Positions 18,925-28,813 are shown, numbered from the stretch's first letter. The stretch is 39,307 nucleotides of DNA from Prorocentrum cordatum (GCA_963575745.1 CAUYUJ010002698.1:47517-86823), one strand, 5' to 3'. A program made the numbers and translations. The notes: generated from the letters alone by a model not told the origin.

Positions 18925-21120
18925 GTGGTCCTACTCGGGCCGCCGCCGAGTCGCTGTCCTCTGCGAGGGCTGCGGCGAGTTTTTGACCAAGGCATGGCAG
19001 ACGGTCGGCAGCGTGACCTTCTACCCTTGCCTCGACATCATGACTGGGAAGGCCCTCGCAGCTCACTCAGTCGTGGAGTTCAGCAACGTATTTGTCGCCG
19101 TGCTTGGATCGACAGGCGCGCCGACGAGGTTATTCGGGGTCTCAACGAGCTCGGGGGCGTTGGTGACAGGTCGCCCAGCGGTCCAGGTGGTGAGCAGGCG
19201 CGCGCTGCTGCTGCCTTGGCCCGGGAAGCGGCTGAAGCTGTGCCCTTGCCCAAGGAGAGACCCGCCCCGCAAGAAGCCCTGGCGGCACTTCTGCGCACAG
19301 ACACCCGCTATGGTGACAGCGAGTGCGCCGGGAACATTGCACCGTTTGGCTCGGCTTCAGCATCTCTGCCGAGCCGCGACCTGCGCGGGGTGGACATCTA
19401 CAACGTCCTGCCCTCGGACGCGTCGCACAAGCTCAAGCGGTTTAGCGACACCATCCTTCTCAGCGACGAGGAGTACGCATTGCGTATCAAGAGCGAGGGA
19501 CTGCCCAACCTTTACTTTGACCCAGTGCTGGAGGCACAGCCTCCGAAGTGGGAGGGTTTTTGTCGGGATCTGCGTGACAGGGGACTGGTACGCTGGACTC
19601 GAACCCACAAAGAAAAGGTGGGTTTGTTCTTTGTTCGCAAAAAGAGTTGTGAATTACGACTTATATGCGATGCACGAAGGACCAACATACGATTTGACAT
19701 CCCAGACTCAATACAGCTTGCTACTGGCGACTCGCTCAGCCGTCTTGAGCGCGCCTCTGACCAGACCATCTTCTCGGCCAGCTTCGACATCAAGGATTAC
19801 TTCCACGAGCTCAGGATCGACGAGGAATTATCTCAGTATTTTGCTCTACCAGCGGTCCGTGCCTCGGCGGTGGGGGTGGGGAGCATCAATGGTGTCAAGG
19901 TTGGTCCAAGTGAGCTCATCTACCCGGCTCTGCAGTCACTACCGATGGGGTTTTCGTGGGCAATGTGGGCGGCCCAACTTGTCCATGAGGAGCTCCTGCG
20001 GCGGGCTGGTCTTCCTCCAGCTCGCCTTCTTCGCGACGGCACACCTCCTCCTTCGTTCGGGGGGGGGCCCGTTCAGCTGGCATACGTCGGCAACTTCGGG
20101 GCCTTCGGCTGTGACAAGGCCGAAGTTGAGGCCACGCACCGTCAGGCTCTCGAAGGCATTCGGCAGGCAGGCTTCCACGTGCATGAGATCGAGCAGGTCA
20201 GCACCTCTTTGGACATCGTGGGAGTGCACCTCGATGGAGATAAGAAGGTGGTCAGGCTGTCCTCCGCCAGGGCGCGGCGACTGCACGCTGGGCTACATGC
20301 TCTTGTACGACGCGGGCGCTGCACTGGGAGGGAGATGCGAGCCATGCTTGGGCACCTATGCTTTGCTTTCTTGCTTCGGCGCCCTTGCCTATCCTGCGTC
20401 GCGGCCTCCTTCGCCTTTGCCGAGGCGGCCGGGGGGGGGCCAAAGAACCTCTGGCCGAGCGCCAAGAGGGAGCTCCTCATCGCCGCTGCCATCCTGCCGC
20501 TGGTCTACGCCGACCTCGGGGCGGGCTGGCTCGACCAGGTGGTTGCGACGGATGCTTGCGATACTGGTCTGGGCGTCTGCGCGGCAGAGTGGGGCTCCCA
20601 AGATATACGGATCACTGGCAGCTACGACGAGCGCTGGAGGTTCAAGAAGGACCCGCTACGCAAGCACCGTGAGGTCGCCTTGGCGGGATACGACCACGCC
20701 GACCCGCCGATCGACAGAGACGGCAACCTCGTGGCGGGCGTCAGCGAGGGCGCCTGGCTTGCCATCGGGAACTTTCCCGACGTTCCGCCTACCTCGGTCA
20801 GAGGCTCGAAGTGGGCCGTGGTCGCTAAGCGCCCCTGCGGCAGCCACGAGGGGGCGATCCACGTCAAGGAGGCGAGAGGCGCCAAGCTCGGCCTCAAGCA
20901 CGTGGTTCGGTGTGGGCGCTGGCGGCACAGCAAGGTGCTCATGCTGGTGGACAATATGTCACTCGCGCTGGCCATGCAAAAGGGCCGCTGTCGCGATCCA
21001 GCCCTCCTCGGCCAGCTTCGTCAGATGGCCGCGCTGCAGCTCGCCACTGGGCTGCGGGTGCAGTGCCGCTGGATCCCGTCGGAGGTCAATCCTGCTGATC
21101 GGCCTTCGCGGCTTTGGGAA
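18925..21120 (+). CDS. pol: Reverse transcriptase - RNase H of the YR retrotransposon
   Basis: Frame 1 follows the gag stop without a frame change and stays open to 23268. Before the polymerase comes a linker (RADEVIRGLNELGGVG, DIYNVLPSDASHKLKRFSD). RT motifs: ELRLICDARRTNIRFD, motif A SASFDIKDYFHELRID, motif B LPMGFSWAMWAAQLVHEEL, and motif C as QLAYVGNFG (20078-20098), where the usual form is VDD or VDN; the first aspartate is glycine here (GGC at 20090-20092). RNase H: VVATDACDTGLGVCAAEW, HVKEARGAKLGLKHV, LMLVDNMSLALAMQKGR and CRWIPSEVNPADRPSRLW, with the acidic residues kept. The WIPSE-NPAD-PSR ending is typical of DIRS-group RNase H. Start 18925 is the first ATG after the stop; readthrough from gag is an alternative. 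Confidence 0.85.
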
Positions 21121-21479
21121 CCTGCGGCTGCTGCTCTGGGCCATGCATGGCGTCCTCCTCCTGGGCCCCCTCATCCTGATGGCGGGCGCGGTATCGAGGG
21201 CGCCTGCAGCGAAACGCAGAGTGACGACAGGCATTGCGACACGCAACGTGGCGCAACGGATCGAGGCGGCGCCGGTGATGCATCTGGATCGCCCCGACCC
21301 TCGAGTGCGCGGAGCTGTGCCTCTGGAGGGCGGCCAATCGCCACAGGCCGCAGGGTCAGGACCATCCGAGCAGGCGATCCTGGCCCGGCCCCCGGCGACG
21401 CGAGCCGAGCCTCGAGGCGGCTCGCGGAGATCGCGAGTCACAACCTCGACAAGGCTGGCTGCCGCCCGGCGGTCGGCCA

Positions 21480-22546
21480 GCAGCGGAGGCCTCTCCTACC
21501 TCGAGAGCATCGCTGTGAAGCCCGTCCAGATCGAGGATTACCACAGACGGATCGAGGAGTTCTACGAGTACGCCCGCCGCCAGGGTTTGAACGTCAGCAC
21601 CTTGGACTCGCTGGAGACGGCCCTCCTGGACTGGGCGGACGAGGCGTATCTCGAGGGCAGGAAGAAGCACGATGGCGAGAAGCTGAAGGCTGCTGTGCTC
21701 CACTATTACCCGAACCTGAAGCGGCCCAACACCAAGCCGCTGGCCAGGTTCGAGAGATGCTTGAAGGCCTGGGGACGCCGGAGGCCCGCGCTGGGCCGTC
21801 TGCCACCCCCGTACCCGACGATCTGTGGCCTGGCTGTGGCTCTCCACCTCCTGGGCCGCACGGACATGGCTGTAGCCGTGCTGGTCGCGCTGAGCGCCTA
21901 CTTGCGGCCAGGGGAATTGCGTGGGCTCCGCGTTCGGGACGTCGTCCCACCCGCGCTTGGCTACGGACCAGAGTACCAGAAGTGGTCGCTGATCCTGGGG
22001 CCTTCGGACAGCATCGGAGGCCCCACCAAGACGGGCGTCTACGACGACAATGTGACGATGGACCACGAGAACCTGCAGTTCCTCGACCGCTTCTTCGAGC
22101 TGCACCGCCAGGGAAAGGGGTCGAACGACCCGCTGTGGGGCTTCACGCAGGCGGAGTTCGGGGCCATGATCGCGAAGGCGCTGAAGGTGCGCCAGCTCGA
22201 GGGCCTGGGGATCGCCCCCTACAGCCTTCGGCGCGCGGGCCCGTCGTGGGACGCCATCACGGGCAGGAGGTCGCAGCTGGAGGTCCAGCGTCGCGGGCGC
22301 TGGGCCAGCATGAGCTCTCTCATCAGGTACGAGAAGTCCAGCAAGGTCAACTCCCTGCTTGTGAACCTGGACGACAGCGTCCAGGAGTACCTCAGGCTCT
22401 GCACGGCGCACCTTGGAGACATCCTCCTCGGCACGGTGAGCGCACCCCGACCGCCTGGCTGGAGCGAGGCGACATCTTCCTCGACATCTTCGCTGGTTCC
22501 GAGGGAGTCGGCAAGGCGGTGGCAAGGTGTGGCATCTCGTCGCTAG
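21480..22546 (+). CDS. Tyrosine recombinase of the YR retrotransposon
   Basis: It integrates the circular DNA copy. It is encoded in frame 2, whereas RT and the methyltransferase-like domain are in frame 1. An N-terminal SAM-like part (YLESIAVKPVQIEDYHRRI, LETALLDWADEAYLEGRK) is followed by the catalytic part. Box I arginine is in AYLRPGELRGLRVRDV (about 21898-21945), a lysine region in GPTKTGVYDD, box II YSLRRAGPSWD (histidine replaced by tyrosine as the first residue, arginine kept), then RRGRWASMSSLIRYEKSSK with tryptophan and the nucleophile tyrosine. Domain sense ends near 22440 (HLGDILLGT), and the frame runs on to 22546. No own ATG is evident near 21480, so expression needs a frameshift or splicing; the start given is the approximate domain border. 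Confidence 0.82.
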
Positions 22547-23268
22547 AAGTGGAGCTCGAGCTGGGGATCGACATTTTTGCGTCTGGAGTGATGAAAACAC
22601 TCCTGAACTTGATCCGCTCGGGCCGCGTGCAAGGGATATTCGTGGCTACGCCATGCCGCTCATTCAGTATAGCCAGAAGAGCACCTCCCTCCTCACCTAT
22701 GCCGAGTGCTGTTCGTTCTCCTGAGTGTATTTGGGGCTTTTCCAACCTCTCGGATCTAGATAAACACGTCTGTCTCGAGGGCAACCGGCTCGCTAAAGCA
22801 ACATGCAAACTCGTTCGGCAAGCTATTCGATACGGAGTACCGCTCATGATCGAGAACCTTGCCTTTTCTATGCTCTGGCTTGTCCCGTTTTTGAAGCACA
22901 TCGCTGAATCCAAGTTCGCTAAGTCGGTTGTGTTCGACCAGTGCCAGTTTGGGGCTGACTTCAGGAAGCGGACCGCCATCTTGATGTTCTCACATCTCGA
23001 CGACTCTTTCCTGAACCAAAGATGTGTGGGCAAATCAGGTATATGCTCTAGGTCAGGAAAACCCCACGAACATCTTGAAGGAAAAGATATCTCTGGATGG
23101 AAGACCGACCGTGCTAAACATTACCCTCCTCGTCTCTGCACTGCTATCGCCGGCACCTTCAGATCCCTGCGGGCCCAGAAGCACGTTGCAGGTTCGATGG
23201 CACGGACGACCGACCATCCAGGAACGGCCTCTCCCTCCCGTACCCGCCCGAGGCCAAAACATTTCTGA
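22440..23268 (+). CDS. C5-cytosine-methyltransferase-like domain of the YR retrotransposon
   Basis: It is in frame 1, joined in the same open frame to RT. Motifs that match C5 methyltransferases in order: motif I LDIFAGSEGVGKAVAR (AdoMet binding, from about 22480), motif IV FVATPCRSFSIARR with the candidate catalytic cysteine at 22654-22656, motif VI MIENLAF (22846-22866), and motif VIII QCQFGADFRKRTAIL (about 22939-22983). The rest (GKPHEHLEGKDISGW, HYPPRLCTAIAGTF) is short, so a full target-recognition domain is not evident. It could methylate element DNA or be a non-catalytic relative. Retrotransposon-borne cytosine methyltransferases have been reported in dinoflagellates (from memory). 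The end at TGA 23266-23268 lies 26 bp before B1. Confidence 0.65.
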
Positions 23269-23294
23269 GATTCGGGACCTCTTGATGGTGACTG

Positions 23295-23389
23295 GGGACA
23301 TAGAGCAGTAGAATTCTATGCTGACTGGTGGCAAGCCTGTGATGTATCGCTTTGGGATATCATTCTATTGGCCGAGTAAATCGTCATGA
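23295..23389 (+). repeat. Split direct repeat B1
   Basis: 95 bp, identical to B2 at 23520-23614 (offset 225). It begins GGGACATAGAGCAGTAG and ends GTCATGA. Its last four bases (ATGA, 23386-23389) are also the first four of A2, so B1-A2 reproduces the circle junction. Confidence 0.97.
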
Positions 23390-23502
23390 GAGTGCGTGCA
23401 CAGTAATGACGACACGGGGGCCGTACTGTGACACGAGTAGGGGGAAGGCAGCAGGAGCGTCGCGTGCCTCGCCCGTCCCGTGCTCATAGCCTTCTGTTGT
23501 TC
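23386..23502 (+). repeat. Split direct repeat A2
   Basis: 117 bp identical to A1. It is followed by a 17-bp spacer (23503-23519, CCGACCCGACCCGCCCT) and then B2. Confidence 0.97.
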
Positions 23503-23519
23503 CCGACCCGACCCGCCCT

Positions 23520-23614
23520 GGGACATAGAGCAGTAGAATTCTATGCTGACTGGTGGCAAGCCTGTGATGTATCGCTTTGGGATATCATTCTATTGGCCGA
23601 GTAAATCGTCATGA
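23520..23614 (+). repeat. Split direct repeat B2, 3' end of the retrotransposon
   Basis: 95 bp identical to B1. It ends in ATGA and is followed directly by TTATGATGATGATG of the flanking microsatellite. Confidence 0.97.
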
Positions 23615-23676
23615 TTATGATGATGATGTTGATGATGATGATGGTGATGGTGATGATGATGATGGTAATGATGGTA

Positions 23677-23708
<32 letters not shown>

Positions 23709-23790
23709 GATGTTGATGATGGCGATGATGATGGTGATGATGATGATGATGATGATGTTGGTGTCGTTGATGATGATGATGATGATGACG
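23615..23790. repeat. (ATG)n microsatellite
   Basis: ATG/GATG units with GTG and TTG variants, starting immediately at the retrotransposon end. Poly-Met, poly-Asp and poly-His frames here are artefacts. Confidence 0.97.
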
Positions 23791-23925
23791 TCGATTGTGA
23801 GATCGATTGTGATATCGATAGTGAGACCGAATGTACTTCCATCGTCGTCCGTCTTCAGCGTCAATGATGATGATGATGACGTCGATTGTGAGATCGATTG
23901 TGATATCCATAGTGAGACCGAGTGT
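23773..23925. repeat. 91-bp tandem duplication next to the ATG microsatellite
   Basis: GACGTCGATTGTGAGATCGA starts at 23787 and again at 23878. The following TTGTGATATC(G/C)ATAGTGAG is shared as well. Confidence 0.9.
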
Positions 23926-24083
23926 GACAACTCGACACCAACGCCCCCAAGAGCGAGCGGCAACGCAAGTATCTCCACTGGCACTGTCACAACAACATTC
24001 ACCACTGTTGCCCATTGCTGGGCCCCCCCCAACCTCCTTATCACCCGCAGGGTGGTCGTATGGGTATATATGTTTGTATATGT

Positions 24084-24205
24084 ATGCATGGATGGATGGA
24101 CGAATGGATGGATGGATGGATGGAAGTGTGTATGTATGTGCGCATATGTGTGTATGTACGCAATGTATGTATGTGTGGATCGTTGGATGGATGTATGGAT
24201 GTATG
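24084..24205. repeat. (ATGG)n/(TATG)n microsatellite
   Basis: GGATGGAT units grade into TATGTATG units. No gene was seen in 23930-24390. Confidence 0.93.
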
Positions 24206-24394
24206 TAAGTAGCTGTTCCTGTTTGCACGTATGTTGACTGAGCGATCTCTATCGACTGGTGGCAACCATCAGATTTGTCCATCGATCGATTTGTCCCACT
24301 CCTCTTCGGTCGACGTACCCACATGCCGGCGTCACGAACTTCAGCTGCCTACGGCAAGTCCCGCCACCGTGCCTGGGTCGTAAGTATGAAGTTT

Positions 24395-24560
24395 ATTGGA
24401 TGCATGTTGAGGCCATCTTGAGCGTTTTCGAGCGATCGTTCGGCGATTCGGGGCCCTCTTGGACTGTTTTCGGGGCTTCCTGGGCCGTCATGGAAGCCTT
24501 GGAGCCCCAGAGGGGCGCCATGGCCGCCCCGGGACTCCCTGGGAGTAGGGGTGGTGCAGT
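24395..24560 (+). repeat. Short fragment of the CCTCTTGGGG-type repeat family
   Basis: GGGGCCCTCTTGGACTGTTT and GGGGCTTCCTGGGCCGTCAT resemble units of the 0.95-kb repeat middle region. Ends are not definable. Confidence 0.4.
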
Positions 24561-24928
24561 CGGTTCGGTGTGACCGGGAGGATGGGGGGCCCCTTCGAAA
24601 AGCACAGAAACCCTACCAGTCAGCCTTTGGCATTCTTCCATGCCTCGAACTGCCGCAGGCAGGGGGGCGGATATATGTGTACGTATACAGATATAGACAT
24701 ATATATATATATATATATGAAAGAGCGTGTTCTACCGCTGCTGGCGGAAAACCGGGGGGGGTCACTACCGGTTCGAACCCCTCCCCCCCCCCCTCCGGAA
24801 AACCGGGGGGGGTCACTACCGGTCACTACGAACCCCTCCCCCCCCCCCCCCCCTCCGGATCCGGAAAACCGGGGGGGTCACTACCGGTTCGAACCCCCCC
24901 CCCGTCGAAAACCGAGTGGGGGCGCGGA

Positions 24929-25556
24929 CAGTGGTGGGGACGGTGTTGGCGGGGACAGTGGTGAGGGGATAGCGGGACAGTGGTGCAGACAGTGGGACAG
25001 TGGGACAGTGGTGGGGACGGTAGTGGTGGGGACAGTGGTGGGGACAATGGTGGGAACAGGGGGGGACAGTGGACAGTGGTGGTGACGGTGGTGGTGGGGA
25101 CAGTGGTGTGGGGACAATGGGAATGAGGTGGAAACAGTGGGACAGTGGAGGGTACAATGGTGGTGGGGACAGTGGTGAAGGCGGTGGCGAGGACGGCGGT
25201 GGGACAATGGGACAGAGGTACAGTGGGGACAGTGGTGGGGACAGTGGGGACAGTGGTGGGAACAGTGGGACAGCTCAGTGGGACAGCGGAGGAGTCAGTG
25301 GGACAGTGGGGACAGTGGGGATAGTCGGGCAGTGGTTGGGGCCGTGGAGACAGTGGGGAGAGTGGAACCGTGGTGGGAACAGTTCTGGGGACAGCGGGAA
25401 CAGTGCGACAGTGGTGGGGCCACTGGTGGGGACAGTAGGGGCGGTGGTGGAACCAGTGGGGACAGCGGTGGTGAGGACAGTGGTGCTGGGAACACCAGTG
25501 GGGGATGTGATGCGGACGGTGGTGGGGACCGGGAGTCGTTTGCTGGCGGTGGTGAG
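24929..25556 (+). repeat. GGGACAGTGGTG minisatellite
   Basis: About 50 imperfect units of 9-15 bp built on GGGACAGTGGT. It lies between the foldback arms. Confidence 0.93.
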
Positions 25557-25558
25557 TA

Positions 25559-25589
<31 letters not shown>

Positions 25590-25836
25590 CGAAAGGGGTG
25601 ACCCCCCCCGGTTTTCGGGGGGGGGGGGGGCGAACCGGTAGTGACCCCCCCCGGTTTTCGAGGGGGAACGGTAGTGACCCCCCGGCTTTCGAGCGGGATG
25701 GGGGGGGGGGGGGGGGGGGGAGGGGTTAGGGGGGGGGGGGGGGGGGGTTTTGCCGGGGGAAGGGGGGGGGGGGGGGAGGGTTCCAGCAGGGGGGGGGGGG
25801 GGGATTTTCGGAGGGGGGGGGGGGGCGACCCCGGGT
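25557..25836. repeat. Poly-G tracts
   Basis: Several G-runs of 10-30 bases (the longest at about 25558-25587) separated by short CCGGTTTTCG blocks. G-quadruplex formation is likely on the plus strand. Run lengths in the assembly may be inexact. Confidence 0.9.
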
Positions 25837-25989
25837 TCCGGAGGAAAAAGTTGGCAATTTTCCACAGTAAAGCGGCGGTGGATCACGCTCTCTCATATAT
25901 ATATATACATGCATACGTACATACACATATATATATATATATATACATATACATTTCCTTACACGTACACATTACATTTGCATAGAAGT

Positions 25990-26700
25990 ACATATGTCTA
26001 TGAAGATGCAACTTTAAAATGTTTACATATGCACATGTATGTGTGTGACGGCATCGCAAACACTATCTCGAGACAGCCATTGGGACAAAAGTCCTACATT
26101 CTGTTCCATATAACAATACATCTGGCGATGGCCCTCACTTCGGCCACACCGGACGGTTTTCGGCACCAAAACGGGCCCGAAAAAACCAAAAGCCCCAGGA
26201 CAACCCAATCAGGGTCGAGACAGCCCCAGAGCGTTCCGAGACGCCCCAAGTTGGCTTCAAGATTGCCCCAGAAGCTTACAACACGTCCCAAGAAGGCTCC
26301 AACTGGACTTCCTGGAGAGCCCCGAGAAGCCAAAATTATCCCAATCCTTCCGCCAAACCAATATTTTCAGCATGTAAGTTTTTTGGGCGCTAGCCGCGGT
26401 CAGGGCGGTCCAAGATGGCTAACCGACTTCGAAGAAGGCCCTACGAAGGCTCCAATGCAGTCCAAGAGGCGCCCAAGACGGCCCAAGAGGGCCCCAGGAG
26501 ACGCACAAGAGGGGGAACACGAAGAGGCCCCCCAGGTCCTCCATTCCAAAATGGCCCCCAAAGCGTCCCGGAACCTTCCAGGACGTCCCAAACAGGCCCC
26601 AAGAGCCTTCCGACAGGCCCCGAGAGGCTTCACGGAGCCCTCCCAGGCGCGCCCGAGAACCGTCACAGGCGATCCCAACATAAACCCAACGATCCCAGTC
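25990..26700 (-). repeat. Degenerate CTTGGGG-type repeat, inverted
   Basis: On the minus strand the region from about 26700 back to 26150 consists of units such as CCTCTTGGGCCGTCTTGGGC, the same style as copies A-C, but with no collinear ends. Confidence 0.45.
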
Positions 26701-27168
26701 CCCGTCCGAACCTGCGGTTTGCGAAAGAGTTCACGTCAACCTGCAAAAATGTCAGCGACACGCCCGCTGCGCGACAGATAGCGCCCCGCGCGTTGCGGCA
26801 CGCGCCGCCGAGCGCCCTTCTGCGGGAGGGACTGCGCAGGCAGACAGATGACGTCGGATGCACGTGGCAGTCCAGGAGTGAGTTTACATCATTGTTTGCG
26901 CTTCGGAGTCTGACACATTTCCCGACACCCAATCGACAAGCATTTCTTGTTCCTGCTCTTCGACCCCCCCGTCGCCACGGCTGAACGAAGCTCGACAGTG
27001 ATCTGCGACGCGGGCCGCGGCGCCTAGCCCCGTTCCCGTTGATCAAGGCACGCGTGGTCAACAGGGTGCCGCGTTCAACATAATGCAACTTCGCACGCGG
27101 GATCCTGCGCATCTGCCCTTACACCCTGCGGCCGAGAGGACGGGATTCACGGACCAGAGGACAAAGCA
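26701..27168. other. No supportable gene
   Basis: GC-rich transition into the CpG-rich block. Open frames on both strands show no recognisable family. Confidence 0.3.
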
Positions 27169-28530
27169 ATGACGAGGCCTTCCTTGGCCGCAGAGGCAGC
27201 GTCGACCTCAGCCTCGACACCCAACGTTCGCCCTCTGAAACACATGCGGCAGCCCTCCGCTCGCGCATCCAACGCGCGGCATCGTCGGAAGATCAGCATA
27301 GAAATCCTGCATCGTGCGCTTCCACCTCTTCCTCCTTCCCCCCACTGCCCCCTCCTTTTTCAATCACTCGTCCTTCAACCTTCTCCCGCTCGCGCCCTGC
27401 CCTTTTTCCGCGCCCCTTTTCCCCCCTCCCCCCCCGGCCACGAACGCGCTGGGCCCCGCGGGCCCTCGCGCCCCCACGAGGCTCGAGGAATTGCGTTCCG
27501 GCGCTCGCCGCGTGACCACCGCACTGGATTCCAATCGCATAGAGACAGTCGCAATGAAAAGCTACGCGCGCGCATTTGCGATGCCATTTGCGCGGACACA
27601 TCCACGGCTATTCTCTTGAGCTCTCTCAGAACACCCCAGTCCCACGCGGCCCCTCGGGTTCAACTGCTGCCCGCGCCACCCGCTCGCACGGCGCCGTCAT
27701 TCGTCGGGGGCGGCGCGCGCCCACGGGCGTCGCCACGCCGATGCGACGCCCACGCTGGGCCCGCGGCCTCGGGCGCCATCTCGCGAGCCCTGCCATCGAC
27801 GACAAAGGATCAAGGGGGCGCGCCCCGCATTGGCCGCCGGCCGCTCAAAGCCACCATCAGTGCTGAAGGAAACGCCGTGGCGCGACGAGCACGGCCGACG
27901 CTGCGCGCCGCGTCAGGTTGCGGTCGCATTCGCGGGCGATCGCGAAGGCATGCCAAGTGCAGACATCTCAGCTAGCCGGGGTCGACCGCAAAACTGTCGC
28001 GTCCACCACCGCGCAAAGCACGCAGACAGTTCTGGGCGATTCGGACGGCGATAGCACGTCGCCTCCCCGCCGGCCAGCTCCGAAACGACCCCGGGCCCAA
28101 CCGCTCGCGAACGGGGAACCACAGGGCGGCGCTTCACCGGCTCCCAGCAGCAACGACTCTGGCAACATGTCAGTGGCACTGTCCGATTTCATCGCCGTCG
28201 ATCGTCTTGCCAGCGACCCGATCCGCTTTTTGCTCGTTCCCAGTACGATACTGGCAGCACTAGCTGCATTGTTATCCGACGGCGCGGGGCCCACGCGATG
28301 CGTTCGCGGCCGCCGACAGTTTAGTCGACGGAGAGCTCTTCTTCTCAGCGATAGGTATCCTAATTGAGCATCATACGCACCAAGTGGCAACGCTGCATGC
28401 TGATGTCGACGGCAACGGCGCCTCTGCGCACCGCGACGCCGTCCGCGCCTTGGCTTCGAGAGCGCCAGAAGAGCGCCGCCACGCGGCGCAGCATGGCTTC
28501 CCCAACGGGCCGCACGCAGTAGCCTGGCGA
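27169..28530 (+). other. CpG-rich sequence with unrecognised open frames
   Basis: Open frames (27169-27975 frame 1; 27918-28367 frame 3) are rich in Arg, Ala, Pro and Ser. The second contains a more ordinary stretch (MSVALSDFIAVDRLASDPIR, FLLVPSTILAALAALLSD). They may be remnants of the N-terminal part of Helitron 2, but I could not match them to Helitron 1. Confidence 0.25.
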
Positions 28531-28547
28531 ACTCCATTTAAAAGAAC

Positions 28548-28758
28548 TTGCGCGGGGACGACGTGGCGGCCAAGAGCGAGATAATTAATGCGTGGACAGT
28601 CCTGGACATCCTCTGCTGCTACTCTGGGCTTCCGATAATCGCCGCGGACGCGCTGTTCGAGCCGCGCATGCAGGACAAGACCCGCGCTGTGTTCGCAGCA
28701 GAGCTAACGGCCGAAAACGGACTGGACATCTCGGCACAATGTCAGCTCGCGATTAACA
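28548..28758 (+). CDS. Possible exon of unknown protein
   Basis: DDVAAKSEIINAWTVLDILC, then YSGLPIIAADALFEPRMQDK, then AVFAAELTAENGLDIS has balanced composition unlike its surroundings. It ends at ACAG|GTGCGC (28758/28759), a possible GT donor. Family not recognised. Confidence 0.3.
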
Positions 28759-28813
28759 GGTGCGCACCCCCCCCTCCCGGGGCTGATAAATAGGCCCCGC
28801 GGGGCGCGAAACA

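Larger units (their letters stand above)
17086..23614 (+). mobile_element. YR (DIRS/Ngaro/PAT-like) retrotransposon with methyltransferase-like domain
   Basis: A 6529-bp element with split direct repeats in the order A1 - coding region - B1 - A2 - B2, the layout known from PAT/Ngaro-type tyrosine-recombinase retrotransposons. It encodes gag, reverse transcriptase/RNase H, a tyrosine recombinase and a C5-methyltransferase-like domain, all on the plus strand. There is no integrase, no long terminal repeat and no target-site duplication, as expected for recombinase-mediated insertion of a circular intermediate. Both repeat pairs are identical in sequence, so insertion looks recent. The coding region has frame changes, a stop between gag and polymerase, and a changed polymerase motif C, so this copy may depend on others. 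Confidence 0.93.
24690..25910. mobile_element. Foldback structure with inverted arms and minisatellite core
   Basis: The left arm (24690-24920) reads (TA)n-GAAAGAGCGTG, then three units of AAAACCGGGGGGGGTCACTA-type sequence. The right arm (25580-25910) holds the inverse: three GTAGTGACCCCCCCCGGTTT-type units, long G-runs, and CACGCTCTCTCATATATATA at the outer edge. The core (24929-25556) is a GGGACAGTGGTG minisatellite. No protein is encoded. It could be a foldback transposon inserted in TA repeats or an inverted duplication. Confidence 0.65.

Noticed and set aside
21356-22600. 414-codon minus-strand protein opposite the recombinase
   Set aside because: It is the antisense shadow of a well-supported recombinase domain.
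24235-24290. Solo remnant of split repeat B (GACTGGTGGCAA)
   Set aside because: Only 12 bases match and the flanks do not, so it is too short to support.
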